Below are positions 13,401-22,730 of a stretch of 64,000 nucleotides of DNA, in pieces. The DNA is taken from positions 18,954,835 to 19,018,834 of the forward strand of contig CM070904.1 of the NCBI GenBank assembly GCA_036417435.1, written 5' to 3'. Each line of letters opens with the position of its first letter. The first letter of the stretch is position 1. The notes beneath the pieces are model-generated. The model ran no database searches and was not told the origin of the DNA. It saw only the letters and a program-made list of their open reading frames with translations. A program made the position numbers and the translations under genes. Origin of the DNA: Inia geoffrensis. Lineage: Eukaryota > Chordata > Mammalia > Artiodactyla > Iniidae.

Positions 13401-16400
13401 TCACTGCGGGGGCCCCGGTTTGATTCCTGGTCCTGGAACTAAGATCCCGCCTGCAAGCCTTGCAGTGTGGCCAATAAATTAATTAATTAATTAAAAATTT
13501 TTTAATTAAAAAAAATGATATTTGATCCCAGAACCCTCTTTTCACAGATCAGCTCATGAATAGTGGACTAGCACTTGAGTTTTCTTTACCACATCAATAA
13601 GAACTAATTGTCCAGCCTCTGGTGAATACTTCAAGTGACACTTTATCAAGAGAGAGCCTCTTTTATTGTAGGACAGCATTGTTAATCCTAACATATACTG
13701 AGCTAGAATTTACTTGCCTGTAATTTCCATGGGTCTGTACTCCTAAATTATATACATTATGGTTTTATCTTGGCCTATAATTCATTTTCTTCTTATATAC
13801 CCAAATATCTATTCACTATAATGCTTTCCTTCATTTTTTTCCTTCAGCTGTATAAAATTAAATGCAATTGGTATGTCAAAATTTGATACCAGCATTGATA
13901 GTTCAAGGTGAAAGTAAAATGAAGAGCTTAGGTTTTGGTTAGGACTGTTGCTAGAAAAATGAAAAATAGCAAGGAAATATCCCTGAAAAATACTCAAGTT
14001 CTTTTTTTCTGATATTAAGCCAAATCAAAAGAGCAGCACACATCTAAAGACTACTTTAGTTTTTAATGAGGGTGAGATATTTTTGCTTTAATGACAGACC
14101 CACCTGTTGGCTTATCACTTTGTTAAAGTCTGTGTTATGAGGTATTGTCCTGAAATTTTAATATAGCTGTTTCCTTTGTTAGCTAAGTATCATTATCACA
14201 AAACTATAACAACTCTTTTGACAGTTTTATTAAAAATGTTAATAAAATATAAGCTATACATCAAAAGTTGAATAACGTCTGTAAGCAGATCTAGAAAATA
14301 GCGTAAAGTCTTTTGAAATTTGTATACTTATATATTGGATTTTTAATATTTGAAGATAAACTGTAAGAATGATTTTAGTAACTTTATTTTTTATTACGTC
14401 TTAGTCCATCCTGAGCTTTTAGTTTTGCTCCTGATCTCTCTTGCCTATGTTGTAAGATAGATAGTTTTTGATCATTGTTTTTCTTTGGTTCTTTTACTTT
14501 TTTGATATGGAAATGTGTATTTTCTTTTTTTCTTTTTAGGGGCTGCTTTCTTACCTCATCACTGATAGGCACACTTGCACTAAGCCTTACAATACCTCTG
14601 TCCATAATAGCTGACATGTGTATGCAAAAGGTAAGGCAAACTATTTATTAGATATTTTAAGTGTATTATTAGAACGGAGCTAATGAAAGGTAAGGAATGT
14701 GACTAAATATAAAGATGACCATGAATAATACTTTATGCCTTCTCTTCCAAGCTGTTTTACTACAAAGGGATATAAAAAGTACCGAAGAAATGGGTAATGT
14801 GTTGCATTTTTTAGCCTTTCAATATTTTTCCTTAATTTCTAAATTAAGGGTAGTGTCTTTATATATAGTTCTCCAGTTTTGGAGCTGATTATGTTCCAGA
14901 TGTTCTTTGGTGAGTCACTGGTATGGCATAGGGGATATAGTTTAATCATACAAACAGTAGTGTTTTGATTTCTAAGATAGACTCCAAAGGTTTCTTAACA
15001 CTATGTTAATACTCGCATAGATGTGAGCGGCACAGGAATACGTTGTTTCTCAGTGATTGCTCATTTCTGTCTGGACTCACCAGGGCGGGTGCTCCTTCCC
15101 TCGTCTGTGAAGTCCTGGTCTGAATGTGAGGGTTCTTTTGATAAATGCTGGCCGTGATAACATTGCAGAAAAGAGAATTGGGGTGGAGGGTCCCTCCCAG
15201 CAGCCCAAAGGGAGAAGTTTCTTTAGTGCTTCTAGGGGTACTAGGGAGAAAAAGATGTGCCACTGGCTCACACTAAAAGATGTGTAGCCTTTTATCACTC
15301 AGTTCAATATTTGTAGGCTTTTAATGCCAGTATTAAGTAACAAAATGATGTGTGTATGAGGTTTGGTTTAATATAATTTGAAGAACAAATACTTGAAAGC
15401 CCAAAGGCTTATAATGTGTAGAAGTTAAAATCAGATTTTTATTTTTCTTTAGATCTTCATGCAGTTTTTAGGATAAAGGCAAAATACTCTCAGTGATATG
15501 TATCCTCTTTATTTAAAAAAACAATTCTGTGGTATTTAATTTTATTTTATGGTTCAATAAATTCTAATTTATCTGTCATGGTTAAGAGTGCAAATCTTTG
15601 TAATTGAGAATTACTTATATATACCATGCATTTTCAAAAAATGTGAATATTATAAAATATATGTAACACTAAAGTCATACATCATTAAATCCTTTTATAG
15701 ATTTAAATAATATCCAGGTCTTTCCATATCTCAGGGTCATAATCTTGAATATCAACCAAAATTATTCTAGTGAAACTAGGGAAGTGCTGCTTATTAGAGG
15801 ATTTTGGTAGATTGCTGTGTAAATGAACTTTACCATACTGATATTTTGAAAACATCGGCTTTTTTGCAGATTTGAAAAATAAACCTTGAAGGTTAATTTT
15901 ACTTTTGAATTTTTAAAAAAGAACTGTAACAGCGGATTTAATTTGATTAAATGATTATGTCATTTGTTCAAATATTTTAAGATGAAGGCAGAACGTAAGG
16001 GAAAAATGTGTGTATATATAGTAGATTAGAAAAACATACCAACAGTCATTTCTTGATTGTCTTTGCATCAAGATTAGGGAATCAGTTAAATGAGTAGGCT
16101 GGGCCTTTGGTGGGAATTGAGAGCAGGAAGATACCTTCTGGTAAAAGTAGCAGGGTATGCCCCAGACCTGTAATAGAAACATGGTAGGAGAAACCTACTT
16201 TCCTGGTTTTTCTTTTTGTTCTAATATCCAAGCATATTTATATATAGTTTCTGAAATTTTAGCATTTATCAACTTTATTTATTGAGCTTAAAATGTATAT
16301 TTTTTTAAGCTATTGGTATTTGATATAATAGGAAGCATCCCTGATTGTTTTCAGGTTTATATTCAGATATATTCAGGAGTTAGACTCTTTTTGTTTACTT

Positions 16401-18701
16401 AGGCAGTTTTCATTGTTAATAAATGTCTTCATTTGAAAAAAATTGTCTTCATAGCTTGTTGGAAATCAAATTAAAAGTTTTTTTTATTATTCAGCAACAT
16501 ATAAATAACTGCATTGTTAAAAGTGAACTTTGCCTTTAAAAGTCATCTAGAGTTTTACTTACCTTTAAAAAGTTTGCTTTTTTCAGTTCTAAAATAGGGT
16601 TTTTAGTTGAATATTCATGAAATCATTCTATCAACTATATCTGCATTTGTAACTCTCGTTAGTCAGAAGTTCTTTATACTTTTTCCTTTCTTTGGTCATT
16701 TAAGTTCATCATGGTTTTTCTAGATTATTAAATATTCTGGCAAATATTCTAAGAATATGTTATACCAATACTTTGATAACAGTGTGAAGGCTTTTTAGTA
16801 CTTACTGCTGGGTGTTCTTATCCTGACTCAGCCTGTGTGTGTGTACCATACAAGCAGAACGTGCATGTTAAAAGTTGTCAGTGGTTTTTCTTGTGTTATG
16901 CATTATGAGTCCCTCATGAAAGAAACCATTATTCTCACAAAACCCCTTTACTCTGACTAATGGGTGGTATGAAATGGAATAGTATATGTTTTCCACAAGA
17001 GTGAGTCTTGCCTTTGATTCTCAGCCTCATTTTTTTAATGCTTAGAGAGGGCAAGCAGTTTTTCTTCCCTATTTTAAAGATAGGAGTTACTGTTTTTGTC
17101 ATTATTTTGAAAGCAAACCACCAGTGTGTTGCGGCTGAGTCTCAATAGGTAATCAGTGCAGGCTCTTTTTAGCAATTGTTTTTGATCCTTAGTTGAATCT
17201 AGATGGTAAAGAATGATTTTTTTTTTGGTTTTGGTAACTTTATGGTGTCTCATTTTTAATTTTCTTGACGACCCTGATAAAATGATGGATTGGAGGGTCA
17301 GGCTTGGTGATCTGAGGGCTCCTCACCCCTGAAAGTATTTCTCTTTGTAATCTTTATTTTACTTAGTTATGATTTCCTTTTGAAAATTTCTGTTCCATTT
17401 GTTACTAGGTAATCAAGCTATATTTCATCAGTAAAATGTTTGCAGAAGTTTTACTTGGGTTTCATCTGTTTTTAGTACTGTCTTAAGAACCATAACATAA
17501 CATATCGTAGCAATAGCATAACCTAGTTTTTCAAAAATGGGAGTTTTTAAAAATGACTTCAGGAACTAAAGGAGAAGAATCAACTTGAGAACAGGCAGTA
17601 ATCAGTAAAGAAAAAATGGGCAATGTGATGTGTAAGGCAAATGCTTAAAGTTTCATAATTCTGTTTCTGATGTACTATGCCTGTACTTATTAGTGAAAAG
17701 CATGCTTTCCTTTAGGCTATATTCCAAGCAAGAAGTATTTTTGTTGGTAATTTAAGCAAGTGGTTAATATGTTGAAGTCCTGAATCCTTATATTTAATAA
17801 TAACATACTTAAAATGTTGTCAAAGATTAGTATTATTTTCTTGGTGTTTTACTTTATTCCTGCAAGTTATCGTAAGTGGAAAACTCATGTTAAAGGGAAA
17901 ATTGTCTTAATGGTAATTGTGGGTGTTTTGTTTTTTTTCTATCTCTTATTTTTAGGTGCAGTTTTCTTGGTTATTTTTTGCAGGCGCTATCCCTGTATTT
18001 TTTTCATTTTTTATTGTAACTCTCCTGTGCCATTATAATAATTGGGATCCTGTGATGGTGGGAATCAGAAGAATTTTTGCCTTTATATGCAGAAAACATC
18101 GAATTCAGAGGTAGGTTAAGTTCTAATACAGATTTTTTAAAAATAATGTTTACTAAGTAAATTAGGAATCATATCATGCTGGCTTAGCTTTTTAGAGATT
18201 CTGTGAAGAATTTTTAAAAGATTATAATTTTATATGTACAGTGCCAGATAAAAGAATTTGTTCAGACCCTTCAGGTGATAAGATAGTTTCTTCCCAACTG
18301 CTTTTTTTAAAAAAAAAAAAATGTTTTGATTCACAGGTACAACCAAAGTGCTTACTGCTTTGCTAAAACAAATTTAAATGTAGAAAACATGTTTGTTTGA
18401 AAAAAATTCATAATAAAATATGATAACATTGCCTCCATTTTTTTTCAATTTCTTTCTTTTTAAGAGAGAAACCTTTTTACATTCTACTCTAAAAAGGATT
18501 TGGGACAATTTGTTGGGGAATCTTGACCTTGTCTTAGGTCTGACCTCAAGCCTCAGCCAGTGGAGTAGATCATTTTTAAGGGCTCCTTAGGTCTAAAGCT
18601 TTCCTAACTATTGTCTTCTTTTAAGGGTTCCAGAAGACAGCGAACAGTGTGAGAGTCTCATTCCTATGCACGGTGTTTCTCAGGAGGATGGAGCTAGTTA
18701 G
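1408..18701 (+). CDS. SLC35F5: SLC35F5, C-terminal half of the coding region (8 exons)
   Basis: Joined exons 1408-1489, 2242-2329, 4259-4323, 6525-6629, 9785-9944, 14540-14630, 17956-18110 and 18626-18701 give 822 nt: 273 residues plus stop, with no frameshift. The product matches what I recall of SLC35F5, an orphan member of the SLC35 nucleotide-sugar-transporter-like family in the drug/metabolite transporter superfamily; the human protein is about 523 residues, so roughly the last half is here. Hydrophobic segments alternate with short loops ([75 protein letters not shown]), followed by a basic tail ([17 protein letters not shown]) and an acidic end. The substrate is not known to me. The first exons and promoter lie upstream of the window. 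All splice sites are GT-AG except one GC-AG donor at 4324. Confidence 0.96.
2242..2329 (+). CDS. SLC35F5: SLC35F5 exon b (88 nt)
   Basis: The acceptor is CTCTCCATAG and the donor GTAAGA. It encodes [19 protein letters not shown] and then [10 protein letters not shown]. The split Ser codon (AG|C) joins to the next exon. Confidence 0.95.
2330..3030. other. SLC35F5 intron, no gene seen
   Basis: Low-copy intron. The stretch 2840-2990 ('cccttgaaggtcagaacctt', 'tgctcacagtcagtactcaa') looks like part of an old L2 or MIR-type repeat in its wording, but it is too diverged to assign. Confidence 0.45.
3035..3255 (+). repeat. MIR-family SINE
   Basis: 'gagctgggtttgaatcagag' and the following 'gcacttgccctaaactctct' match the MIR core, the ancient mammalian tRNA SINE. 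Diverged. Confidence 0.7.
3870..4085 (+). repeat. MIR-family SINE
   Basis: The copy runs from 'agatagcatagcaggtaaga' through 'ggtcaagttacttcatttct' and 'tgtgtaaaatgggaatgata' to the GATTCAATGAGTGAAT end. These are standard MIR landmarks. It lies about 170 bp before SLC35F5 exon c. Confidence 0.85.
4259..4323 (+). CDS. SLC35F5: SLC35F5 exon c (65 nt), GC donor
   Basis: The acceptor is TTCTCATAG. It encodes [20 protein letters not shown] and ends in a single G of a Gly codon. The phase and the next exon fix the border so that the intron starts GCAAGT at 4324, a GC-AG donor with the strong AG|GCAAGT context typical of that class. Confidence 0.93.
4455..5216 (-). mobile_element. Old L1 3'UTR fragment
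   Basis: Phrases such as 'cagattctcttaactatttg', 'acatcatttgttgcatttag' and 'ttgtccactact'-like text are those of L1M 3'UTRs on the opposite strand. A related fragment recurs at 59.08-59.40 kb. It fills the intron 3' of exon c. Confidence 0.6.
5237..5469 (-). mobile_element. tRNA-derived SINE (CHR-like)
   Basis: The element ends in 'ggaccaccagggaagtccct' and has an A-rich tail (T/A-rich on +). A perfect 20-bp target-site duplication, CCTTCTGGATACTTTCTTTA, flanks it at 5217-5236 and 5470-5489. The clean duplication points to a fairly recent L1-driven insertion. Confidence 0.92.
5490..6524. other. SLC35F5 intron, no gene seen
   Basis: AT-rich intron with a short TA run near 5613. Nothing further assigned. 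Confidence 0.5.
6525..6629 (+). CDS. SLC35F5: SLC35F5 exon d (105 nt)
   Basis: The acceptor is GATTTTTACAG and the donor GTAAGA. It encodes [19 protein letters not shown] and then [15 protein letters not shown]. One membrane helix is followed by a charged loop. Both borders are in phase 1. Confidence 0.95.
6630..8290. other. SLC35F5 intron, no gene seen
   Basis: Low-copy intron sequence. The - strand open stretches at 7.15-7.35 and 7.87-8.2 kb lack family signatures, and I treat them as chance. Confidence 0.55.
8295..8710. repeat. GC-rich interspersed-repeat-like block in intron
   Basis: A sharply bordered GC-rich, purine-rich block in an AT-rich intron. 'ggtttcctagaagcaggg' and the following 'gagacggggatttggtg' resemble the start of a block at 55.34-55.6 kb, suggesting an old interspersed family I cannot name. 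The open frames here probably reflect base composition. Confidence 0.4.
8935..9185 (-). repeat. MIR-family SINE
   Basis: 'ttaactatttactccatgcc', 'attggaaagctgaggttta' and 'gagctgggattggaaccc' are MIR landmarks. Diverged; the strand call is tentative. Confidence 0.6.
9785..9944 (+). CDS. SLC35F5: SLC35F5 exon e (160 nt)
   Basis: The acceptor is TACATGTTTAG and the donor GTATGT. It encodes [18 protein letters not shown], then [16 protein letters not shown], then [17 protein letters not shown]; that is two helices around an acidic loop. It ends inside a Trp codon. Confidence 0.95.
9945..11615. other. SLC35F5 intron, no gene seen
   Basis: AT-rich, low-copy. 'gcataatgt'-like and 'gagcaggaactgtgttttg' wording near 10.1 kb suggests an old MIR or L2 relic, but it is too diverged to bound. 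Confidence 0.5.
11620..12470 (-). mobile_element. Old L1/LINE 3' fragment, split by a SINE
   Basis: 'acatacaaaagtgtacaaaa' through 'ttgagagacattttagtttg' and 'tattgaacatcctcatatat' follow the usual antisense pattern of an L1M 3' end. The SINE at 12148-12369 sits inside it. Confidence 0.55.
12148..12369 (-). mobile_element. CHR-like SINE, ~210-bp type
   Basis: A poly(T) of about 27 marks the A-tail. The body runs from 'gcggtatgcgggcccctcag' to 'caccagggaagcccc'. The target-site duplication AAAYGTGTAGACTT lies at 12134-12147 and 12370-12383, with one mismatch. Confidence 0.93.
13066..13209 (+). mobile_element. Short tRNA-derived SINE
   Basis: It begins 'gggaattccctggtggtctg', contains the tRNA B-box-like 'aggttcgatccctgg', and ends in an AAATAAATAAG-type tail. 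This is the short class of the family. Confidence 0.88.
13361..13516 (+). mobile_element. Short tRNA-derived SINE
   Basis: It begins 'gagaattccctggtgggcca' and ends 'gcagtgtggccaataaatta' with a TAATTAATTA tail. It is in the same orientation as its neighbour 150 bp upstream. Confidence 0.87.
14540..14630 (+). CDS. SLC35F5: SLC35F5 exon f (91 nt)
   Basis: The acceptor TTCTTTTTAG and donor GTAAGG border an exon encoding [20 protein letters not shown] and then [10 protein letters not shown]. It ends in phase 0. Confidence 0.95.
14631..17955. other. SLC35F5 intron, no gene seen
   Basis: A 3.3-kb AT-rich intron between exons f and g. I see no SINE of the CHR type, no L1 and no RNA gene. The open stretches around 15.0-15.3 and 15.95-16.18 kb (- strand) show no recognisable domain. 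Confidence 0.55.
17956..18110 (+). CDS. SLC35F5: SLC35F5 exon g (155 nt)
   Basis: The acceptor is CTTATTTTTAG and the donor GTAGGT. It encodes [19 protein letters not shown], then [17 protein letters not shown], then the basic tail [15 protein letters not shown]. This is the last membrane helix and the start of the C-terminal cytosolic tail. Confidence 0.95.
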
Positions 18702-18712
18702 CTGTAGTCCAG
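18626..18712 (+). CDS. SLC35F5: SLC35F5 last coding exon with stop
   Basis: The acceptor is CTTTTAAG. It encodes [20 protein letters not shown] and then DGAS, with the TAG stop at 18699-18701. A donor-like CCAG|GTTTGT lies at 18713, so the 3'UTR is probably split by an intron up to 21877. The stop lies only 11 nt before that junction, too close to trigger nonsense-mediated decay. Confidence 0.9.
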
Positions 18713-18799
18713 GTTTGTATGTTAGCTGACAGTAGTATTGAGTAAGGTTCTTATTCTTGTATTGCTCAAATACAGAATCGATTTTCCATTATTAGTTGT

Positions 18800-19035
18800 T
18801 TGAGAGGCAATACAGCTTAGAGGCTAAGGGAGTCCAATTCTGGAGTCAAACTTCCTGGGTTCCAATTCCAGCTTCTCTATGTACCAGCTCTTTGACTTTA
18901 TGCAAGTTTCTTAACCTCACTGTGCCTCAGCTTTCTTATCTGTAAAATGGAGTAGCAGTAGAACCTCCCTCACAAAGTTGTTAGAAGAATTAAATACTTG
19001 GTAAATTTAAAACACATACAATATAGTACCTGAGT
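18800..19035 (+). repeat. MIR-family SINE
   Basis: 'acagcttagaggctaaggga', 'cctgggttccaattccagct', 'ttaacctcactgtgcctcag' and 'tatctgtaaaatggagtagc' form a well-kept MIR. It lies in the 3'UTR intron of SLC35F5. Confidence 0.9.
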
Positions 19036-19069
19036 CAAATTAAGTGATTCCCAAGTTTTGTTTGTTTGT

Positions 19070-19560
19070 TTTTTGAAAAGGAAGAAGTAAAATTGTATTC
19101 AGTTGCAGATTGCATGATTATATTTAGAAATTCTAAGGAATTAGCAAAAAAAAGTTACTAGAATAATTGAGTTTAGCCAGATCACGTATACAGTGTCAAT
19201 ATAAAAAAATCTTCCTATTATTTCTATATGTAGCAGTGAACAATAATTAAATGAAATTAAGAAAAATTCCATAAACAATGAACTTTTAAAAATACTTACA
19301 AGTACATTTAACAAACATTGTACAAGACTTGTAGATGAAAAACTAAAAAATAATTCAGAGAAAAATTAGAGATATGAGTAAATGGAGAGATATAATAATG
19401 TGTTCATGGGTTGAATGACTCAACCCATTAAGATGTACTATTAAAAAGCCAGTTATCCCTAAACTGATCTATAGATTGAGTGCAATCCCAGTCAATATTC
19501 TAACGAGCTTTCTTGTGGAAATTGACAAGATGGTCCTAAAATAAGGCAGTTAAAATTTTT
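19070..19560 (+). mobile_element. L1 ORF2 fragment
   Basis: 'tgatctatagattgagtgca' followed by 'atcccagtcaatattctaac' is the conserved L1 ORF2 stretch downstream of the RT domain. It is 5' truncated and diverged. Confidence 0.7.
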
Positions 19561-19675
19561 TTATGTATTTTTTAAAATTAAATTATACTTGAACTACAAC
19601 ACTGTTAGATCCAGGTACAAAACATTGTGATTTGCTATTTCTATACACTACAAAATAATCACAAATGATTCCAAG

Positions 19676-19896
19676 GGTTTTTTTTGTTTTTGTTTTTGTT
19701 TTTGCTGTACGTGGGCCTCTCACTGCTGTGGCCTCTCCCGTTGCGGAGCACAGGCTCCGTACGCGCAGGCCCAGTGGCCACGGCTCATGGGCCCAGCCGC
19801 TCCGCAGCATGTGGGATCTTCCCGGACCGGGGCACGAACCTGCGTCCCCTGCATCGGCAGACGGACTCTCAACCACTGAGCCACCAGGGAAGCCTG
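19676..19896 (-). mobile_element. CHR-like SINE, ~210-bp type
   Basis: The tail is TTTTTGTTTTTG-rich and the body ends 'gccaccagggaagcct'. The target-site duplication TGATTCCAAG lies at 19666-19675 and 19897-19906. Confidence 0.92.
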
Positions 19897-20539
19897 TGAT
19901 TCCAAGTTTTAACTATTACTTATATCCATGCTAATGGTCATCATTTTACTTAATGATACACTTTAGAAAAATTTTTTTCTCTGAGTATAAAATTAAGAAA
20001 AAATGTAATACTTCAGTGTATATCCAGTCTCTTCTCCATGTATGTGTGTGTGTTTACCACAACTGGCACAATATATATCCTGATTCTCTGACTATGCTTT
20101 CACTTAACAGTGTTTCGAGAACATTTCCACATTTTTTTTAAATTTTAAGAAATAGTATCTTGTATATTTTTTACATGACAGAAAGAGTACGTGATAGTGT
20201 ATGTTTCTCTTAATGAGTCCTTGAAATATATCCACCATATATCTTTGGTAGGTAGGAAAGCAATTATTTATTTAGAGCGAGAGATCACAATAAATTACTG
20301 AAGTTCTGGAAATTCTGGTCCCTTTCTTCTGAGATAACTTTAGACAATTTATATTGAAATGTTTCTTGATTACACCTGGGCTTCCCCTCTTCACCTAGAA
20401 CATTGAACAACTCCTGTCAACTTGCACTCACATTGGCCATGAAGCTTAAGTTTATCTTCATGGTAAATTCACCTCTAACCCAAGGCTGTTTGTCTTGGTT
20501 TTATGTTTTTCTTTGATTGGTCTTTTTTTATTCTAGTTT

Positions 20540-20960
20540 TTCCTCTTAGGATGGTTATATATGCACATAGTTTGAAGAGTTAAGAGTTCTACAATTCTTA
20601 TTGTACAATGCAGCTATCCCCTGCCCTGCACTGCCTATCCTGCTTTTATTCTTTTCCCACCCTGAGGAGTCCCTTTAAACTCTTCATTGATTTGTTTCAT
20701 ATTTTCCTCTCCATCTGCGTACCATGCTTATACTTCTATTTCTTGATTTCTCAGTTTCAGGCCTCTTCAGTGGTTTTCCCACTATGGCACGTGAGGACAG
20801 GTTACTTTCAGTTTCCTCCTCCTCTGCTCCCACCGCACTTGCCTGCCTTCCAGCCCTGTATCATTCCTACCTCCTCATCATCCCAGGAATATTTATCCTG
20901 TGATTTTGAAAGATGTGTAATCACTGTTTACATTGTTATGCCTATATAAATGTTACTTTT
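20540..20960 (-). mobile_element. Possible old LINE fragment
   Basis: 'atatgcacatagtttgaaga' and 'tattgttatgcctatataaa' resemble an L1M/L2 3' segment. Weak. Confidence 0.3.
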
Positions 20961-21877
20961 ACCTGAGCCATGTAGGACTGTGCCTGGCATTTCCCCAGTC
21001 CAGAGACCTTCTGTTACTACCCTTTTTGGAGAATAAACCTCAGATCTTCTCCTGGGATAGAGAAGAGGCACTTGACCAGCTGTGAAACGTGAGGGGCGGG
21101 CATCTGAGTGTCTAACTGCTTTTTCTATAAACTTTGTACCAACCTGCCTATTTTTAGTTGTTTCTTCACCCCTCCTTACAGAGGCCTCTGGTTGTATTTC
21201 TTCATTGCTAGCTAAGAGTTGGCTGCTCTTTTCTTGTCTCTGTTCTTCTCAATGTCCATGTGGTTTATACTTAAAAAAAAAAAAAACCCTTTATTATCTT
21301 TTTACTGAGGTTTTGGGGACAGAGTAGAACTAAGTATGTATATTTTGCTCTTTTAAAATTGTTTTAATTTTTAAAATTAAAAAAATGCAAATAGTTATTC
21401 TTTAAAGCTTTTTAATGCCATAATTTATGCGTTTTCCCTCCCTGGTATGCTGTGCATTATTCCCATACTCACACTCATACCCACCGTCACCCAGATATTT
21501 TTGGAAGTGAGAGCTGGATAAAGAGGAGATAGTGAAGACTGAAGAAGATGGACTACAATGGGGTAGAATAAAGTAGGGCAGGTTAGGCAGCAGTCTTTGT
21601 CTTGACAGGGGTAATGGTGGAATGTACCATGAATAAAACTGTTATTATGTGATCTTAAAGTAGTATTGGATGTCCGCCTTTGACATTGCTGTAGAACTCA
21701 CTTTCATGAGTTCTTAGAACTCACCTCAAGTTCTGGTATCCAGTTATTAAGTATATAGGCTGTGTTTGATATATATTTCAATGGTAAGATAATTTTCTTT
21801 TTAAAATATAAACTATAGAAGCTAAAGCTATGACAGCTGTAATCTAACGATGATCCTGTGTTTGTTTTTATTTTTAG
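20961..21877. other. SLC35F5 3'UTR intron, no gene seen
   Basis: Low-copy sequence ahead of the 3'UTR exon, with an A13 run at 21274. Nothing assigned. Confidence 0.5.
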
Positions 21878-22730
21878 CTTGATAATGGAACAATATACGG
21901 TGAAGAGACAATCTCTGGCAAGTTTTTGTAGAAAAATGTTTCAGTGCCTAGTCTGAAAAATAACAGTTTCAGTTCTTTGGAACTCTAAAACATATTTTCC
22001 TCTTGTCTGTTTTCTTCATTTTCATAATGAAGTACTTTGCTATGTAGCTGTGTACATATCACTACAGTTATAGGAAGTTTCAGTCTACAGTCCATCTAAA
22101 GGACCAACCTGCCTTACACATCTCAAGGAAGTCAGCTGATGAAATAATTTGAACTAATCAAGGGATAAAATTTTAATGTTCTGGAGACTTTATTTTCACA
22201 TATTATTTGTTAAATGCTGGACTATATTATGAAAATGTTTTCAAGAAATCATTTTAAGTATATAGATTAGTGTTTCTTACAGGTAAAATGCTAAAATAAG
22301 TTGCCTATAATAGGTACGGATTATATTTTTGAGTTTCGTAGAATATTACAAATTAACACGAAAAATGTTTAATTTATGCAGCAAATATATTCACACAAAT
22401 TTGGTAGGACTTTAGAAAGAATCGATATTTGAGAAAAGATCTGGTTCACTTACACTACGTATACTGTATTATCCTTTCATAGCATTGGGTGCCTTCTACT
22501 TTAAATCTGTGACAAACCATGACAAATTTTTAAAGAAGTATTATTGTAAAATGAAGAATTATATACTTCTAAAGACTGTATTGCTGTAAGTTTAATTGAT
22601 AAAGCTCTGCTTATTTAGAGTTTTGAAGAAATACCCTCTCTTCAATTAAACATTTTCATAATGGAATGATGTAAATTGAAGTGATAAAAGAGTATTATTA
22701 AAATAAAATGTTTATATATATGTGTGTGTA
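21878..22730 (+). other. SLC35F5: SLC35F5 3'UTR exon
   Basis: A pyrimidine-rich acceptor (TTTTTATTTTTAG) precedes CTTGATAATGGAACAATATA. I recall this as the continuation of the mammalian SLC35F5 3'UTR, but that is from memory. No long open frame follows. A poly(A) signal AATAAA lies at 22702-22707. Later AATAAA copies near 22830, 23329 and 24434 could serve longer isoforms, so the 3' end is uncertain. Confidence 0.7.
22702..22707 (+). terminator. Candidate poly(A) signal of SLC35F5
   Basis: AATAAA sits in AT-rich sequence and is followed by a GT-rich stretch (TATATGTGTGTG) that suits a downstream element. It is a candidate only; other AATAAA copies lie further 3'. Confidence 0.5.

Noticed and set aside
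17814..18038. 74-codon + strand frame over SLC35F5 exon g
   Set aside because: It starts in the intron and is out of frame with the exon that encodes the last SLC35F5 helix.
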